64,000 nucleotides of DNA. Source: Makana argininalis_C. Lineage in GTDB: Bacteria; Pseudomonadota; Gammaproteobacteria; Enterobacterales; Enterobacteriaceae. Shown here piece by piece: positions 1 to 10,500 of the stretch. The notes below the pieces were generated by a model. It was not told the origin of the DNA and ran no database searches. It saw only the letters and a list, made by a program, of their open reading frames with translations. Position numbers and translations under genes: made by a program. Numbering within the stretch: position 1 is the first letter of the stretch; every line of letters starts with the position of its first letter. The DNA is taken from contig JBISJU010000001.1 in NCBI GenBank assembly GCA_044442865.1, positions 213,258 through 277,257 on the forward strand, in the 5' to 3' direction.

Positions 1-825
1 ACAATTTATAGCTCCCTCACCAGATGGATATAACATAGATTTTCCATCTGATGACGATCCATAACCTATTATTTCAGAATAAATATTAGCACCTCTTTGT
101 AATGCATGATTCAATTCTTCTATTACTACAATACCTGAACCACCTGATATAACAAAACCATCACGATCAATATCATATGAACGAGAAGATTTTTCTGGTT
201 TATTGTTAAAATTACTTGACAATAAATTAATTGAATCAAATTTATAAGCAATATCACAACATAATTCATCTGCACCACCAGCAAATATAATATCTTGTTT
301 ACCAAGATTTATAATTTCCATAGCATTTCCGATACAATTAGAAGATGTAGAACATGCAGAACTTATTGAATAATTTATTCCTTTTATTTTAAAATAAATA
401 CCTAAGCATGCTGATATTATTGAAGGCATAGACTTAATTAAACTATAAGGATTGATTTTTTTATTATTTAACATATATGACAAATCATTTTTATTATTAT
501 TAAATCCGATTCCGGATCCAACAATTATTCCAGTACGATTACTAGATATCATATTTTTAGTAAGGTTAGCGTCTTTAATTGCATCTATCATAGATATAAC
601 AGCGTATATAGATGATTTATTCATAAATCTATATATTTTTCTATTTATATTAATTTTTTTTTTTAACTTTATATTTCCGCAAACATGACTTTTCATACCA
701 TATTTTTTAAATTTTTTTGAAAAAATAATACCAGATTTACCATTTATTAATGAATTTAAAATTTCATTTTTATTATTTCCAATACTAGATATTATTCCTA
801 ATCCAGTAATAACAGCTCGTTTCAT
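1..825 (-). CDS. fabB: 3-oxoacyl-ACP synthase I, 3' part beyond window
   Basis: Condensing enzyme of type II fatty acid synthesis (malonyl-ACP plus acyl-ACP), cytosolic. The frame opens at ATG 825-823 with the FabB-type start MKRAVITGLG and stays open to base 1, so 275 residues are visible; the E. coli enzyme has about 406, and the C-terminal third with the catalytic histidines lies outside the window. The nucleophile is seen in SSACSTS (Cys about residue 158), matching Cys163 of E. coli FabB. The start sequence favours FabB over FabF. A GGA lies about 10 bases before the start. It diverges from aceE across a 200-base A/T-rich space that must hold both promoters. No frameshift is seen in the visible part. 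Confidence 0.93.
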   Translation of the reverse strand, partial: MKRAVITGLGIISSIGNNKNEILNSLINGKSGIIFSKKFKKYGMKSHVCGNIKLKKKININRKIYRFMNKSSIYAVISMIDAIKDANLTKNMISSNRTGIIVGSGIGFNNNKNDLSYMLNNKKINPYSLIKSMPSIISACLGIYFKIKGINYSISSACSTSSNCIGNAMEIINLGKQDIIFAGGADELCCDIAYKFDSINLLSSNFNNKPEKSSRSYDIDRDGFVISGGSGIVVIEELNHALQRGANIYSEIIGYGSSSDGKSMLYPSGEGAINC

Positions 826-1025
826 TTTTTCAAGTCCAATCATTTTTTAAATAAAATAATAAATTTATATATTAATATAATTTTAATTTAAATAAGCTTT
901 GAATTAAATAAAATTAAATTTTAATTAAATAAATTGTATATATAATATAATTATATTTAAAAAATAAATGTATTATAAATATAAATAAAAACTATATAAA
1001 ATTTAAAAATTAAAGAGAATTATAT

Positions 1026-3677
1026 ATGAAAAATAATTCACTATATGATATAGATCCAATAGAAACAAAAGAATGGTTACAATCAATTGAATCTGTTATA
1101 AAAGAAGAAGGAATTGAAAGAGCTAAATTTATAATAAATAAAGTTTTAAAAAAAATTTATAAAGAAAAAAAAAATGGTAATTTAAATAATTATATAAATA
1201 CTATTTCTGTAGAAGAAGAACCTATTTATCCAGGAAATATAGAAATAGAAAAAAGAATTTGTTCTATAATTAGATGGAATGCTGTAATGATGGTTTTAAA
1301 TGCATCTAAAAAAAAAATAGATCTTGGGGGGCATATAGCATCGTTTCAATCTATTGCAGATATATACGAAGTATGTTTTAATCATTTTTTTAAAGCAAGT
1401 AATTGTAATAATGAAGGTGACTTAATTTACTTTCAAGGACATACATCTCCCGGTATATATTCTAGAGCATTTTTAGAAGGAAGATTAACAGAAAAACAAT
1501 TAAATAATTTTAGACAAGAAGTATATGGTAACGGTTTGCCATCTTATCCTCATCCTAAATTATTACCAGAATTTTGGCAGTTTCCAACTGTATCAATGGG
1601 ATTAGGTCCTATAAATGCTATTTATCAAGCTAAATTTTTAAAATATTTAAATGATAGAAATATAAAAAATACAAAAAAACAAACAGTTTATGCATTTATA
1701 GGGGATGGAGAAATGGACGAACCTGAATCTAAAGGTTCTTTAAATATCGCCTCTAGGGATAAATTAGATAATTTAATTTTTATAATTAATTGTAATTTAC
1801 AAAGACTTGATGGTCCAGTTATTGGTAATGGTAAAATAATAAATGAACTTGAGAATATATTTATAGGTTCTGGATGGGAAGTGATAAAAGTAATATGGGG
1901 TGATCTTTGGGATAATTTATTTAAAAAAGATAGTTCTGAAAAACTAATTCAATTAGTTAATGAAACATTAGATGGAGATTATCAAACATTAAAATCTAAA
2001 GATGGTGCTTATATAAGAAAAAATTTTTTTGGTAAATATAATGAAACTATGAAACTAGTTAAAAATATGAGTGATGATGAAATATTTAATTTAAATCGCG
2101 GTGGTCATGATTTTAAAAAAATATATGCTGCAATTAAAAAAGCCAAAAGTATTAATTACAAACCTGTTGTAATACTTTTTCATACAATAAAAGGGTACAG
2201 CATGGGTGAAAGTGGTGAAAGTATGAATATAGCTCATCAAATTAAAAATATGAATATAGATAATATTCGTTATTTTAAAAAAAGATTAAAATTAAATAAT
2301 ATAAATGAAAAAGATATTGAATCACTTAAATATATTAAATTAAAAAAAGATTCTGATGAGTATAATTATTTACATGAAAGGCGTATGCGTCTTAACGGAT
2401 ATGTTCCTAAACGTTTAAAAAATTCAACTATTAATATTAAATTACCTCCTTTAAAAGATTTTAATATTCTTTTTAATGAACAAAAAAAACATATATCTAC
2501 AACTATTGCTTTTGTTAGAATATTAAATATTTTACTTAAAAATAAAAACATTAAAGATAAAATAATTCCTATTGTAGCGGATGAAGCAAGAACTTTTGGA
2601 ATGGAAGGTTTATTTAGACAAATAGGTATTTATAATTCACAAGGACAGAATTATACTCCACAAGACAAAAACCAACTTTCTTATTATCGTGAAGATAATA
2701 AAGGACAAATTTTACAAGAAGGTATTAATGAGCTTGGTGCCGCCTCTTCATGGTTAGCAGCTGCTACTTCTTATAGTACTAATAATTTACCTATTATACC
2801 TTTTTATATTTACTATTCTATGTTTGGTTTTCAAAGAATAGGAGATTTATTTTGGGCATCAGGGGATCAACAAGCAAGAGGATTTTTAATAGGAGCGACA
2901 TCTGGAAGAACCACTCTTAACGGAGAAGGATTGCAACATGAAGATGGACATAGTCATGTTCAATCACTTACAATTCCTAATTGTATTTCTTATGATCCAG
3001 CTTACGCTTATGAAATAGCAATAATAATTCACAATGGTTTAATAAGAATGTATGGTAAAAACCCTGAAAATATATACTATTATATTACTACAACAAACGA
3101 AAATTATTTTATGCCATCAATTCCTAATAATATAGAAAATGGAATTATTAAAGGTATTTATAAATTAAAATCATTTAAAGGTAAAAAATGTAAAATACAA
3201 CTAATGGGTTCTGGTGCTATCCTTAGAGAAGTTATAAAAGCAGCAAAAATTTTATCTATAGATTTTAATATAAAAACATATGTTTATAGTGTAACATCTT
3301 TTACTGAATTAGCAAGAGATGGTCAAGATTGCGATCGTTGGAATATGTTACATCCAAATAAAAAACCTAAAAAACCTTATTTACAAAATATATTAAATAA
3401 TTCCCCTATAGTAGCATCTACTGATTATATGAAAATATATGCTGAACAAATAAGAAAATTTGTTCCTTCTAAAGAATTTCATGTTCTAGGTACAGACGGA
3501 TTTGGTTTATCTGATAGTAGAAAAAATTTAAGAGATCATTTTGAAGTAAATAATAAATATATAGTTATTGCAGCACTTAATATTTTATATAAAAATGGAG
3601 ATATTGAATCTGATATAATTTTTAAAACTATTAAAAAATTTGGAATTAATTCTGAAAAAATTAATCCTCGTTTGTAA
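1026..3677 (+). CDS. aceE: pyruvate dehydrogenase E1 component
   Basis: Thiamine-diphosphate-dependent decarboxylation of pyruvate and acetyl transfer to the lipoyl groups of E2. The 883 residues match the homodimeric E. coli AceE (887) end to end, including the start region DIDPIETKEWL and the thiamine-diphosphate motif GDGEMDEPES at about residue 226. A purine-rich site AAAGAGAA precedes the ATG. First gene of aceE-aceF-lpdA; aceF follows after 20 bases. The regulator gene pdhR, which precedes this operon in E. coli, is absent, so specific control is probably lost (inference). Confidence 0.97.
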   Translation: MKNNSLYDIDPIETKEWLQSIESVIKEEGIERAKFIINKVLKKIYKEKKNGNLNNYINTISVEEEPIYPGNIEIEKRICSIIRWNAVMMVLNASKKKIDLGGHIASFQSIADIYEVCFNHFFKASNCNNEGDLIYFQGHTSPGIYSRAFLEGRLTEKQLNNFRQEVYGNGLPSYPHPKLLPEFWQFPTVSMGLGPINAIYQAKFLKYLNDRNIKNTKKQTVYAFIGDGEMDEPESKGSLNIASRDKLDNLIFIINCNLQRLDGPVIGNGKIINELENIFIGSGWEVIKVIWGDLWDNLFKKDSSEKLIQLVNETLDGDYQTLKSKDGAYIRKNFFGKYNETMKLVKNMSDDEIFNLNRGGHDFKKIYAAIKKAKSINYKPVVILFHTIKGYSMGESGESMNIAHQIKNMNIDNIRYFKKRLKLNNINEKDIESLKYIKLKKDSDEYNYLHERRMRLNGYVPKRLKNSTINIKLPPLKDFNILFNEQKKHISTTIAFVRILNILLKNKNIKDKIIPIVADEARTFGMEGLFRQIGIYNSQGQNYTPQDKNQLSYYREDNKGQILQEGINELGAASSWLAAATSYSTNNLPIIPFYIYYSMFGFQRIGDLFWASGDQQARGFLIGATSGRTTLNGEGLQHEDGHSHVQSLTIPNCISYDPAYAYEIAIIIHNGLIRMYGKNPENIYYYITTTNENYFMPSIPNNIENGIIKGIYKLKSFKGKKCKIQLMGSGAILREVIKAAKILSIDFNIKTYVYSVTSFTELARDGQDCDRWNMLHPNKKPKKPYLQNILNNSPIVASTDYMKIYAEQIRKFVPSKEFHVLGTDGFGLSDSRKNLRDHFEVNNKYIVIAALNILYKNGDIESDIIFKTIKKFGINSEKINPRL

Positions 3678-3697
3678 TAAAATAGGAATATTTAAAA

Positions 3698-5215
3698 ATG
3701 GAAATTGAAATTAAATTACCAGATATTGGAACAGATGAGATGGAAATCACAGATATTTTAGTAAAAATAGGAGATAAAATAAAAAAGAATCAATCTTTAA
3801 TAACTTTAGAAGGTGATAAAACATCTATTGAAGTTCCTTCAAAATATTCTGGAGTAGTAAAAGATATAAAAATCAAAATAGGAGATAAAATAAAAACTGG
3901 ATCCCCTATTATAATAATTGATGATAATAAATATTTAAATAAAAATATTAATAATTTAAATATAAATAATAAAAAAACAATAAATATAAAAAACAATAAG
4001 ATTAAATTTATTGAAATTCCATATTCTAATTTAGAAAATTTAAAAGTAAATAAAATATTTATTAAAACTGGAGATAAAATAAATAAAAATAAATTATTAT
4101 TTACATTTAAAGAAAATAATAATTTAATTTTAATTAAATCACCTTGTGAAGGAATAATCAAAAATATAAATATTAATATCGGAGATAAAATTAAAAAAGG
4201 AGTTAATGTAATAGAATTATATGAAAACATACAATTTAATATTGTTAATACAATTAAAAAAAACAAAAAAAATACTTCATTGTTAACAAATAATAATACA
4301 AAAATTAGTAATAAAATAAAATATCATGCAAGTCCTTCTGTTAGAAGATTAGCTAGAATATCTAATATAAATATTAAAAATATTAAACCAAGTGGACGTA
4401 AAAATAGAATATTAAAAAAAGATATTGACTTATATCTTAAAAATAAAACAAACAATTCTCATATATTAGAAATAAATAAAATATCTGTTTTACCTTGGCC
4501 AAAATTAGATTTCGATAAATTCGGAAAAACAGAAATTAAAAATATTAGTAACATAAGTAAAATATCTGGTTCTTGTTTACATAGAAATTGGTTAAATATT
4601 CCACATGTAACTCATTTTGATGAAATAGATATAACTGAATTAGAAATTTATAGAAAAGAAAAAAATTTAGAATTAAAAAAAAATAATATAAATTATAATA
4701 TTACTATATTAGTATTTATAATAAAAATTATATCTAATGTGTTAGAAAAAATTCCAAAATTTAATAGTTCATTATCTGAAGATTTGCAGAATTTAGTTAT
4801 TAAAAAATATATTAATATTGGTATAGCTGTAAATACAAAATATGGAATCTTAGTTCCAGTTATATATAATACAAATAAAAAAAACATTTTACAGATTTTA
4901 TCATCACTTTATAAAATATCAAAAAAAGCTAGAGAAGGGAAATTAAATCCTAGTGATACTAAAGGAGGTACTTTTACTATATCTAGTTTAGGTGGTATAG
5001 GTGGTATGTCATTTACACCTATCATAAATGCACCTGAAGTTTCTATATTGGGAATATCAAAATCTTTTATTAAACCAATTTGGGATGGTGAAAAATTCAT
5101 ACCTAAACTTATTTTACCAATATCATTATCTTATGATCATAGAGTAATTGATGGAGCAGATGGTGCATATTTTATTAATAAAATTAAATCTTATATTAAA
5201 ATTTCATTAATATAA
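3698..5215 (+). CDS. aceF: dihydrolipoamide acetyltransferase (E2), one working lipoyl domain
   Basis: Core of the pyruvate dehydrogenase complex; carries acetyl groups on lipoyl-lysine to coenzyme A. It has 505 residues against about 630 in E. coli, which has three lipoyl domains. Domain 1 (about 1-76) has the standard GDKTS motif with lipoyl Lys41. Domain 2 (about 102-176) keeps the fold pattern and GDKIKKG-like turns, but the motif is ENNN, so Asn141 sits where the lysine should be. The peripheral-subunit-binding domain (HASPSVRRLAR) lies at about 209-250, followed by the catalytic domain ending in DHRVIDG (His481, Asp485). The linkers are Asn/Lys-rich instead of Ala/Pro-rich. AGGAA precedes the start. 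Confidence 0.96.
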   Translation: MEIEIKLPDIGTDEMEITDILVKIGDKIKKNQSLITLEGDKTSIEVPSKYSGVVKDIKIKIGDKIKTGSPIIIIDDNKYLNKNINNLNINNKKTINIKNNKIKFIEIPYSNLENLKVNKIFIKTGDKINKNKLLFTFKENNNLILIKSPCEGIIKNININIGDKIKKGVNVIELYENIQFNIVNTIKKNKKNTSLLTNNNTKISNKIKYHASPSVRRLARISNINIKNIKPSGRKNRILKKDIDLYLKNKTNNSHILEINKISVLPWPKLDFDKFGKTEIKNISNISKISGSCLHRNWLNIPHVTHFDEIDITELEIYRKEKNLELKKNNINYNITILVFIIKIISNVLEKIPKFNSSLSEDLQNLVIKKYINIGIAVNTKYGILVPVIYNTNKKNILQILSSLYKISKKAREGKLNPSDTKGGTFTISSLGGIGGMSFTPIINAPEVSILGISKSFIKPIWDGEKFIPKLILPISLSYDHRVIDGADGAYFINKIKSYIKISLI

Positions 5216-5281
5216 AATTAATTTTTTTTTAAATATTTAATAAATAATTTTAAAAAATTATATTTATATGTAGGAATATAA

Positions 5282-6694
5282 ATGAATATTAAAATTAAAA
5301 CTCAAGTACTTGTAATAGGATCAGGTCCTGGTGGTTATTCAGCAGCATTTAGATGTGCTGATTTAGGTTTAGAGACAATTATATTAGAACAAAATAAAAA
5401 TTTAGGTGGTGTATGTCTTAATTTTGGCTGCATACCTTCAAAATCATTATTACATATTTCTAAAATAATTAAAGATTCATATTCTATTAAAAATAGTGGT
5501 ATTTTTTTTAAACAACCTAAAATTAATTTAAAAGAATTAAGAAATTGGAAAAATAATATTATAAATAAAATTACAAAAAATCTAAAATATATGGCAAAAA
5601 TAAGAAATGTAAAAATAATTCGTGGTTATGGAAAATTTATTGGATCTAATAATATATTAATTAATAATAATGAATGTTTACAAAATATAAAATTTGAGAA
5701 AGCTATTATAGCAGCAGGTTCTAGTCCAATAAAACCTATAAATATACCTAATGATAATAGAATATGGAATTCTACTGATGCTCTAGAATTAAGATGTATT
5801 CCTAAAAATATGTTAATTATTGGAGGTGGGATTATTGGATTAGAAATTGCAAGTATTTATAATTCTCTTGGATCAAAAATTGATTTAATAGAAAAATTTG
5901 ATCAAATAATACCTTCTGCTGATACAGATATTATAAAATATTTTACAAGTATTTTTAAATCTAAAATAAATATTATGGTTAATACTGAAATAAAATATGT
6001 AAAACCAAGAAAAGATGGTATTTATGTTAAATTTTTTAAAAAAAATAAATTAATAAATAAATTTCGTTATGATAATATTGTAATTGCAATAGGTAGATTA
6101 CCCAATGGTAATTTTTTAGATGCATCAAATGCTGGATTACATGTAAATAATAAAGGCTTTATACCAGTTGATAAAAAAATGAGAACCAATGTTCCTAATA
6201 TTTATGCTATAGGTGATATTATAGGTCAACCTATGTTAGCTCATAAAAGTTCTTATCAAGGACGTTTAGTTGCAGAAATAATTATTGGTAAAAAACATTA
6301 TTTTGAGACTAAAATTATTCCATTTATAGCATATACAGATCCAGAAATAGCTTGGGTAGGTTTAACAGAAAAAGAAGCAATAAAAAAAAATATAAAATAT
6401 AAAGTATCTATTTTCCCATGGTCAGCTTCTGGAAGAGCTATTGCTTGTAATTGCACTGAAGGTTTCACTAAATTAATATTTAATAAAGTAAATGATGTAC
6501 TAATTGGAGGAGCAATTATAGGGTCAAATGGTGGAGAATTATTAGGTGAAATTAGTTTAGCAATAGAAATGGGTTGTAATTCAGAGGATATTTCTTTAAC
6601 AATGCATGCACATCCTACTTTATATGAAACTGTTAGTTTAGCATCAGAAATTTATCAAGGAACTATAGTTGATATGATTAATTATAAATCTTAA
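5282..6694 (+). CDS. lpdA: dihydrolipoamide dehydrogenase (E3)
   Basis: FAD flavoprotein that reoxidises dihydrolipoyl groups of E2 and passes electrons to NAD+. The 470 residues nearly equal E. coli Lpd (474). Visible signatures are the N-terminal FAD fold GSGPGGYSAA, the redox disulfide GGVCLNFGC (Cys45/Cys50), the NAD fold GGGIIGLE, and the C-terminal His/Glu dyad region HAHPTLYE. A TAGGAA site precedes the ATG. Third gene of the pyruvate dehydrogenase operon; the stop codon is followed three bases later by a 58-base perfect palindrome that probably ends the transcript. Confidence 0.97.
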   Translation: MNIKIKTQVLVIGSGPGGYSAAFRCADLGLETIILEQNKNLGGVCLNFGCIPSKSLLHISKIIKDSYSIKNSGIFFKQPKINLKELRNWKNNIINKITKNLKYMAKIRNVKIIRGYGKFIGSNNILINNNECLQNIKFEKAIIAAGSSPIKPINIPNDNRIWNSTDALELRCIPKNMLIIGGGIIGLEIASIYNSLGSKIDLIEKFDQIIPSADTDIIKYFTSIFKSKINIMVNTEIKYVKPRKDGIYVKFFKKNKLINKFRYDNIVIAIGRLPNGNFLDASNAGLHVNNKGFIPVDKKMRTNVPNIYAIGDIIGQPMLAHKSSYQGRLVAEIIIGKKHYFETKIIPFIAYTDPEIAWVGLTEKEAIKKNIKYKVSIFPWSASGRAIACNCTEGFTKLIFNKVNDVLIGGAIIGSNGGELLGEISLAIEMGCNSEDISLTMHAHPTLYETVSLASEIYQGTIVDMINYKS

Positions 6695-6697
6695 TAT

Positions 6698-6755
6698 TTA
6701 TTTTTTTAAAATATTTTAAAATTAATATTAATTTTAAAATATTTTAAAAAAATAA
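6698..6755. terminator. 58-bp perfect loopless palindrome after lpdA
   Basis: Two 29-base arms (6698-6726 and 6727-6755) are exact reverse complements with no spacer and contain only A and T. It starts three bases after the lpdA stop. Position suggests a terminator or 3'-end-protecting hairpin for aceEF-lpdA mRNA; a classical GC stem is missing. Arm identity is seen directly, function is inferred. Confidence 0.6.
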
Positions 6756-6785
6756 CAATTTTAATAAAAACTTTCAAAATTAAAC

Positions 6786-7598
6786 ATGACAAATAATATT
6801 TATTACAAAAAACATAAAGTAATTAAAAATTACGGTCAACATTTTATAAATAATAAATATATAATAAATTTATTGGTATCTGCTATAAATCCAAAAAAAA
6901 AACAAAATATTATAGAAATTGGACCAGGATTTGGATCATTAACAAAACCTGTGTTATTAATTGTGGGGAAAATGGTTGCTATAGAAATTGATAAAAATCT
7001 AGTTTTTTTTTTAAATAAAAATTTGAATTTAAATAAAAATTTAAAATTAATAAATAATAATGTTATGAAAATTAATTTTTTTAATTTATCAAAAAAAATT
7101 GGAAAACCTATAAGGATATTTGGCAATATACCATATAATATATCTACAACTCTTATTATTTATTTAACTAAATATATTGATATTATTAAAGATGTCCATT
7201 TTATGTTACAAAAGGAATTAGTTAATAGAATTACAGCAATACATAATAATAAACATTATTGTAGATTAAGTATTATTATTCAATATTATTTTAAAGTTAT
7301 CAAAATACTAAACATCCCGTCTTTTTATTTTAAACCAAAACCTAAAGTTGATTCAATTTTTGTTAGATTTGTTTTAAATAAAAAATTTTTATTAAAATTA
7401 AATAATATAAAAAATTTATTTTTTATAACTAAATTAACATTTAATAATAGAAGAAAAATGATATGCAATAGTTTATCTAAATTTTTTAATCTTCAAGAAT
7501 TTATAGAATTGGGAATAAATTATAATTTAAGAGCTGAAAATTTGAGTATTGAAGATTATTGTAAATTAGCTAATTACAAAAAATTAAATTTTTATTAA
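6786..7598 (+). CDS. rsmA: 16S rRNA m6-2A1518/A1519 dimethyltransferase
   Basis: KsgA-family enzyme that dimethylates two adjacent adenines at the 3' end of 16S rRNA from S-adenosylmethionine during late 30S assembly. It has 270 residues (E. coli 273). Motif I EIGPGFGSLT and catalytic motif IV GNIPYNIST are present; the N-terminal YGQHFI matches the family FGQNFL. No strong ribosome-binding site is visible. Its stop overlaps the stop of convergent carB by four bases, so no room exists for a separate terminator between them. Confidence 0.96.
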   Translation: MTNNIYYKKHKVIKNYGQHFINNKYIINLLVSAINPKKKQNIIEIGPGFGSLTKPVLLIVGKMVAIEIDKNLVFFLNKNLNLNKNLKLINNNVMKINFFNLSKKIGKPIRIFGNIPYNISTTLIIYLTKYIDIIKDVHFMLQKELVNRITAIHNNKHYCRLSIIIQYYFKVIKILNIPSFYFKPKPKVDSIFVRFVLNKKFLLKLNNIKNLFFITKLTFNNRRKMICNSLSKFFNLQEFIELGINYNLRAENLSIEDYCKLANYKKLNFY

Positions 7599-10500
7599 TT
7601 ATTTAATTTTTGTAACGAAATAACATCTAAAATAAAATTTGAATTTATAGACATTGCAGTAGCAAAACCACCATTTAATGTAGTATCAAAATGAACTTTG
7701 TATTTTAGAGCAGTTCTTCTAATTATTTTAGAATTTTTGATAGAATGTTTTCCAAAAGTTGTATTTAAAATATAACTATATTCATTATTTATAATTCTAT
7801 CTTTAATATTTGGATAACCTTCTTTAATTTTATTAACGAATCTTGAATTGATTCCATATTTTTCTAATATCTGTTTAGTTCCTTTTGTTGCATCTAAATT
7901 AAATCCATGATTAATAAGTATAACAGCTAAATTTATAACTTTCACTTTATCACTATTACGAACTGATATTAAAGCACGTCCATTTTTTTTAATTTTTAAA
8001 TTAATTCCTAAATTTGCTTTATAACAAGCCTCACTAAATGTTTTACCAATACCCATTACTTCACCAGTTGATTTCATTTCTGGTCCTAATATAGGATCTA
8101 TTTTATCAAATTTATTGAATGGTAAAACAACTTCTTTAACAAAGAAAAATTTTGGATTTATTTCTTTTGTTAAACATTGTTTTAAAAGAGATTTACCAGT
8201 TATTACACGGGCAGCTACTTTTGCTAAAGGTACTCCTATAGCTTTAGAAATAAAAGGTATAGTACGAGATGCTCTAAGGTTTACTTCTATTAAGAATATT
8301 TTATTATTTTGAATTGCAAATTGAGCATTCATTAACCCAATTACTTTTAATTCTAATGCTAATTTAATTACTGCTTTTTTAATTAAATTTTGTGTTTTTG
8401 AATTAATTGTATAAGCAGGAAAAGCGCAAGCAGAGTCACCAGAATGAATACCTGCTTGTTCTATGTGTTCCATTATTCCTCCAATTAAAACATTTTTACC
8501 ATCACAAACAATATCAACATCAATTTCTATTGAATCTTCTAAAAATTTATCTAGTAGTACTGGCGCATTATTAGACACAATAATAGCATTATTGAAATAA
8601 TTAATTAAATCACTTTTATCGTATACTATTTCCATAGCTCTTCCACCTAAAACATAAGAAGGTCTAACTACTAATGGATATCCTATATTAATTGCTTCTT
8701 TAATAGCGGAACTTAAATTTTTCACTGTAGCATTTTTTGGTTGTTTTAATTTTAGTTTTTTTATAATTTTTTTAAAAAGATATCTATCCTCTGAAGATTC
8801 TATAGATTTAACATCAGTTCCAATAATATTAATTCCATATTCTTTTAAATATTTAGATAATTTAATAGGTGTCTGTCCTCCGTATTGAATAATGATTCCT
8901 TTAGGTTTTTCAATACGAATTATTTCTAATATATCTTCTAAAGTAATTGGTTCAAAATATAATCTATCCGAAATATCATAATCAGTAGAAACAGTTTCTG
9001 GGTTACAATTTATCATTATTATTTCATAACCATCTTCACGTAAAGCTAATGCAGCATGAACACAACAATAATCAAATTCAATACCCTGACCTATTCTATT
9101 TGGCCCACTTCCTAAAATAATAATTTTATTTTTATTTTTAGTTGGATTAGATTCACATTCTTCATCATACGTAGAATACATATAAGCAGTATGACTTGAA
9201 AATTCTGCAGCACAAGTATCAACTCTTTTATAAACAGGATGTAAATTATATTTTTTACGTAAATCGTTAATATATTTTTCTTTAGTGCCAATTAAAGTTG
9301 CTATTCTATAATCTGAAAACCCATCACTTTTTAATTTATTTAAAAAATTAAAATCAATAATTGATAAACCGTTTTTAATTAATTTTTTTTCTGTTTTTAT
9401 AATATCTTGTATTTGAAATAAAAACCATGGATCTATATTAGTTAAATTAAAAATATCTTCTATAGACATACCAATTCTAAATGCATCTCCTATATACCAT
9501 AAACGATCACTTCCAGCTGTTTTTAATTCTTTTTTTATTATATTTAAAGAGCATTTATTTTTAATATCTAATTTTGAATCAAATCCATATGATTCTATTT
9601 CTAAACTTCTAATAGCTTTTTGTAATGATTCTTTTTGTGTTCTACCTATAGCCATTACTTCACCTACTGATTTCATTTGTGTTGTAAGTCTATCATTCAC
9701 ACCGTAAAATTTTTCAAAACTAAATCTTGGTATTTTAGTTACTACATAATCTATTGAAGGTTCAAATGAAGCTGGTGTTTTTTTTCCTGTAATATCATTA
9801 ATAAGTTCATCTAAATGATACCCTATTGATAATTTAGCAGAAATTTTAGCTATAGGAAATCCAGTAGCTTTAGACGCTAAAGCTGATGATCTAGAAACTC
9901 TTGGATTCATTTCTATAATTAACATACGTCCTGTTTTAGGATTTATAGCAAATTGTACATTAGATCCACCATTTTCAACTCCAATTTCTTTTAATACAGC
10001 TATTGAAGCATCTCTCATATTTTGATATTCTTTATCAGTAAGTGTTTGAGCTGGAGCAACGGTTATAGAATCACCCGTATGTATACCCATTGGATCAATA
10101 TTTTCAATAGAACAAACTATAATACAATTATTTTGTTTATCGCGAATAATTTCCATTTCATATTCTTTCCAACCAATTAAAGATTCATCAATTATTAATT
10201 CATTAGTGGGTGATACATTAAAACCATTTTTACAAATTTTTATAAATTCTTTTTTATTATATGCTATACCACCACCTGAACCACCCATTGTAAAAGAAGG
10301 TCTTATGATACATGGAAATCCTACAAATTTAGAAATTAAAATTGCCTCTTTAATGTTATGTGCAATGCCAGATTTAGCTGTTTCTAATCCTATTTTTTTC
10401 ATAGCTTTAATAAATTTATTTCTATTTTCAGATTTATCTATTGCATCTACACTTGATCCAATTATTTCTACATTAAATTCTTTAAGAATATCTCTTTTAT

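Noticed and set aside
452..688. 78-codon plus-strand frame at the left end
   Set aside because: Lies within fabB on the opposite strand, which is clearly conserved.
930..1000. TATAAT-like promoter words upstream of aceE
   Set aside because: Such words occur everywhere in this A/T background and no -35 partner at proper distance stood out.
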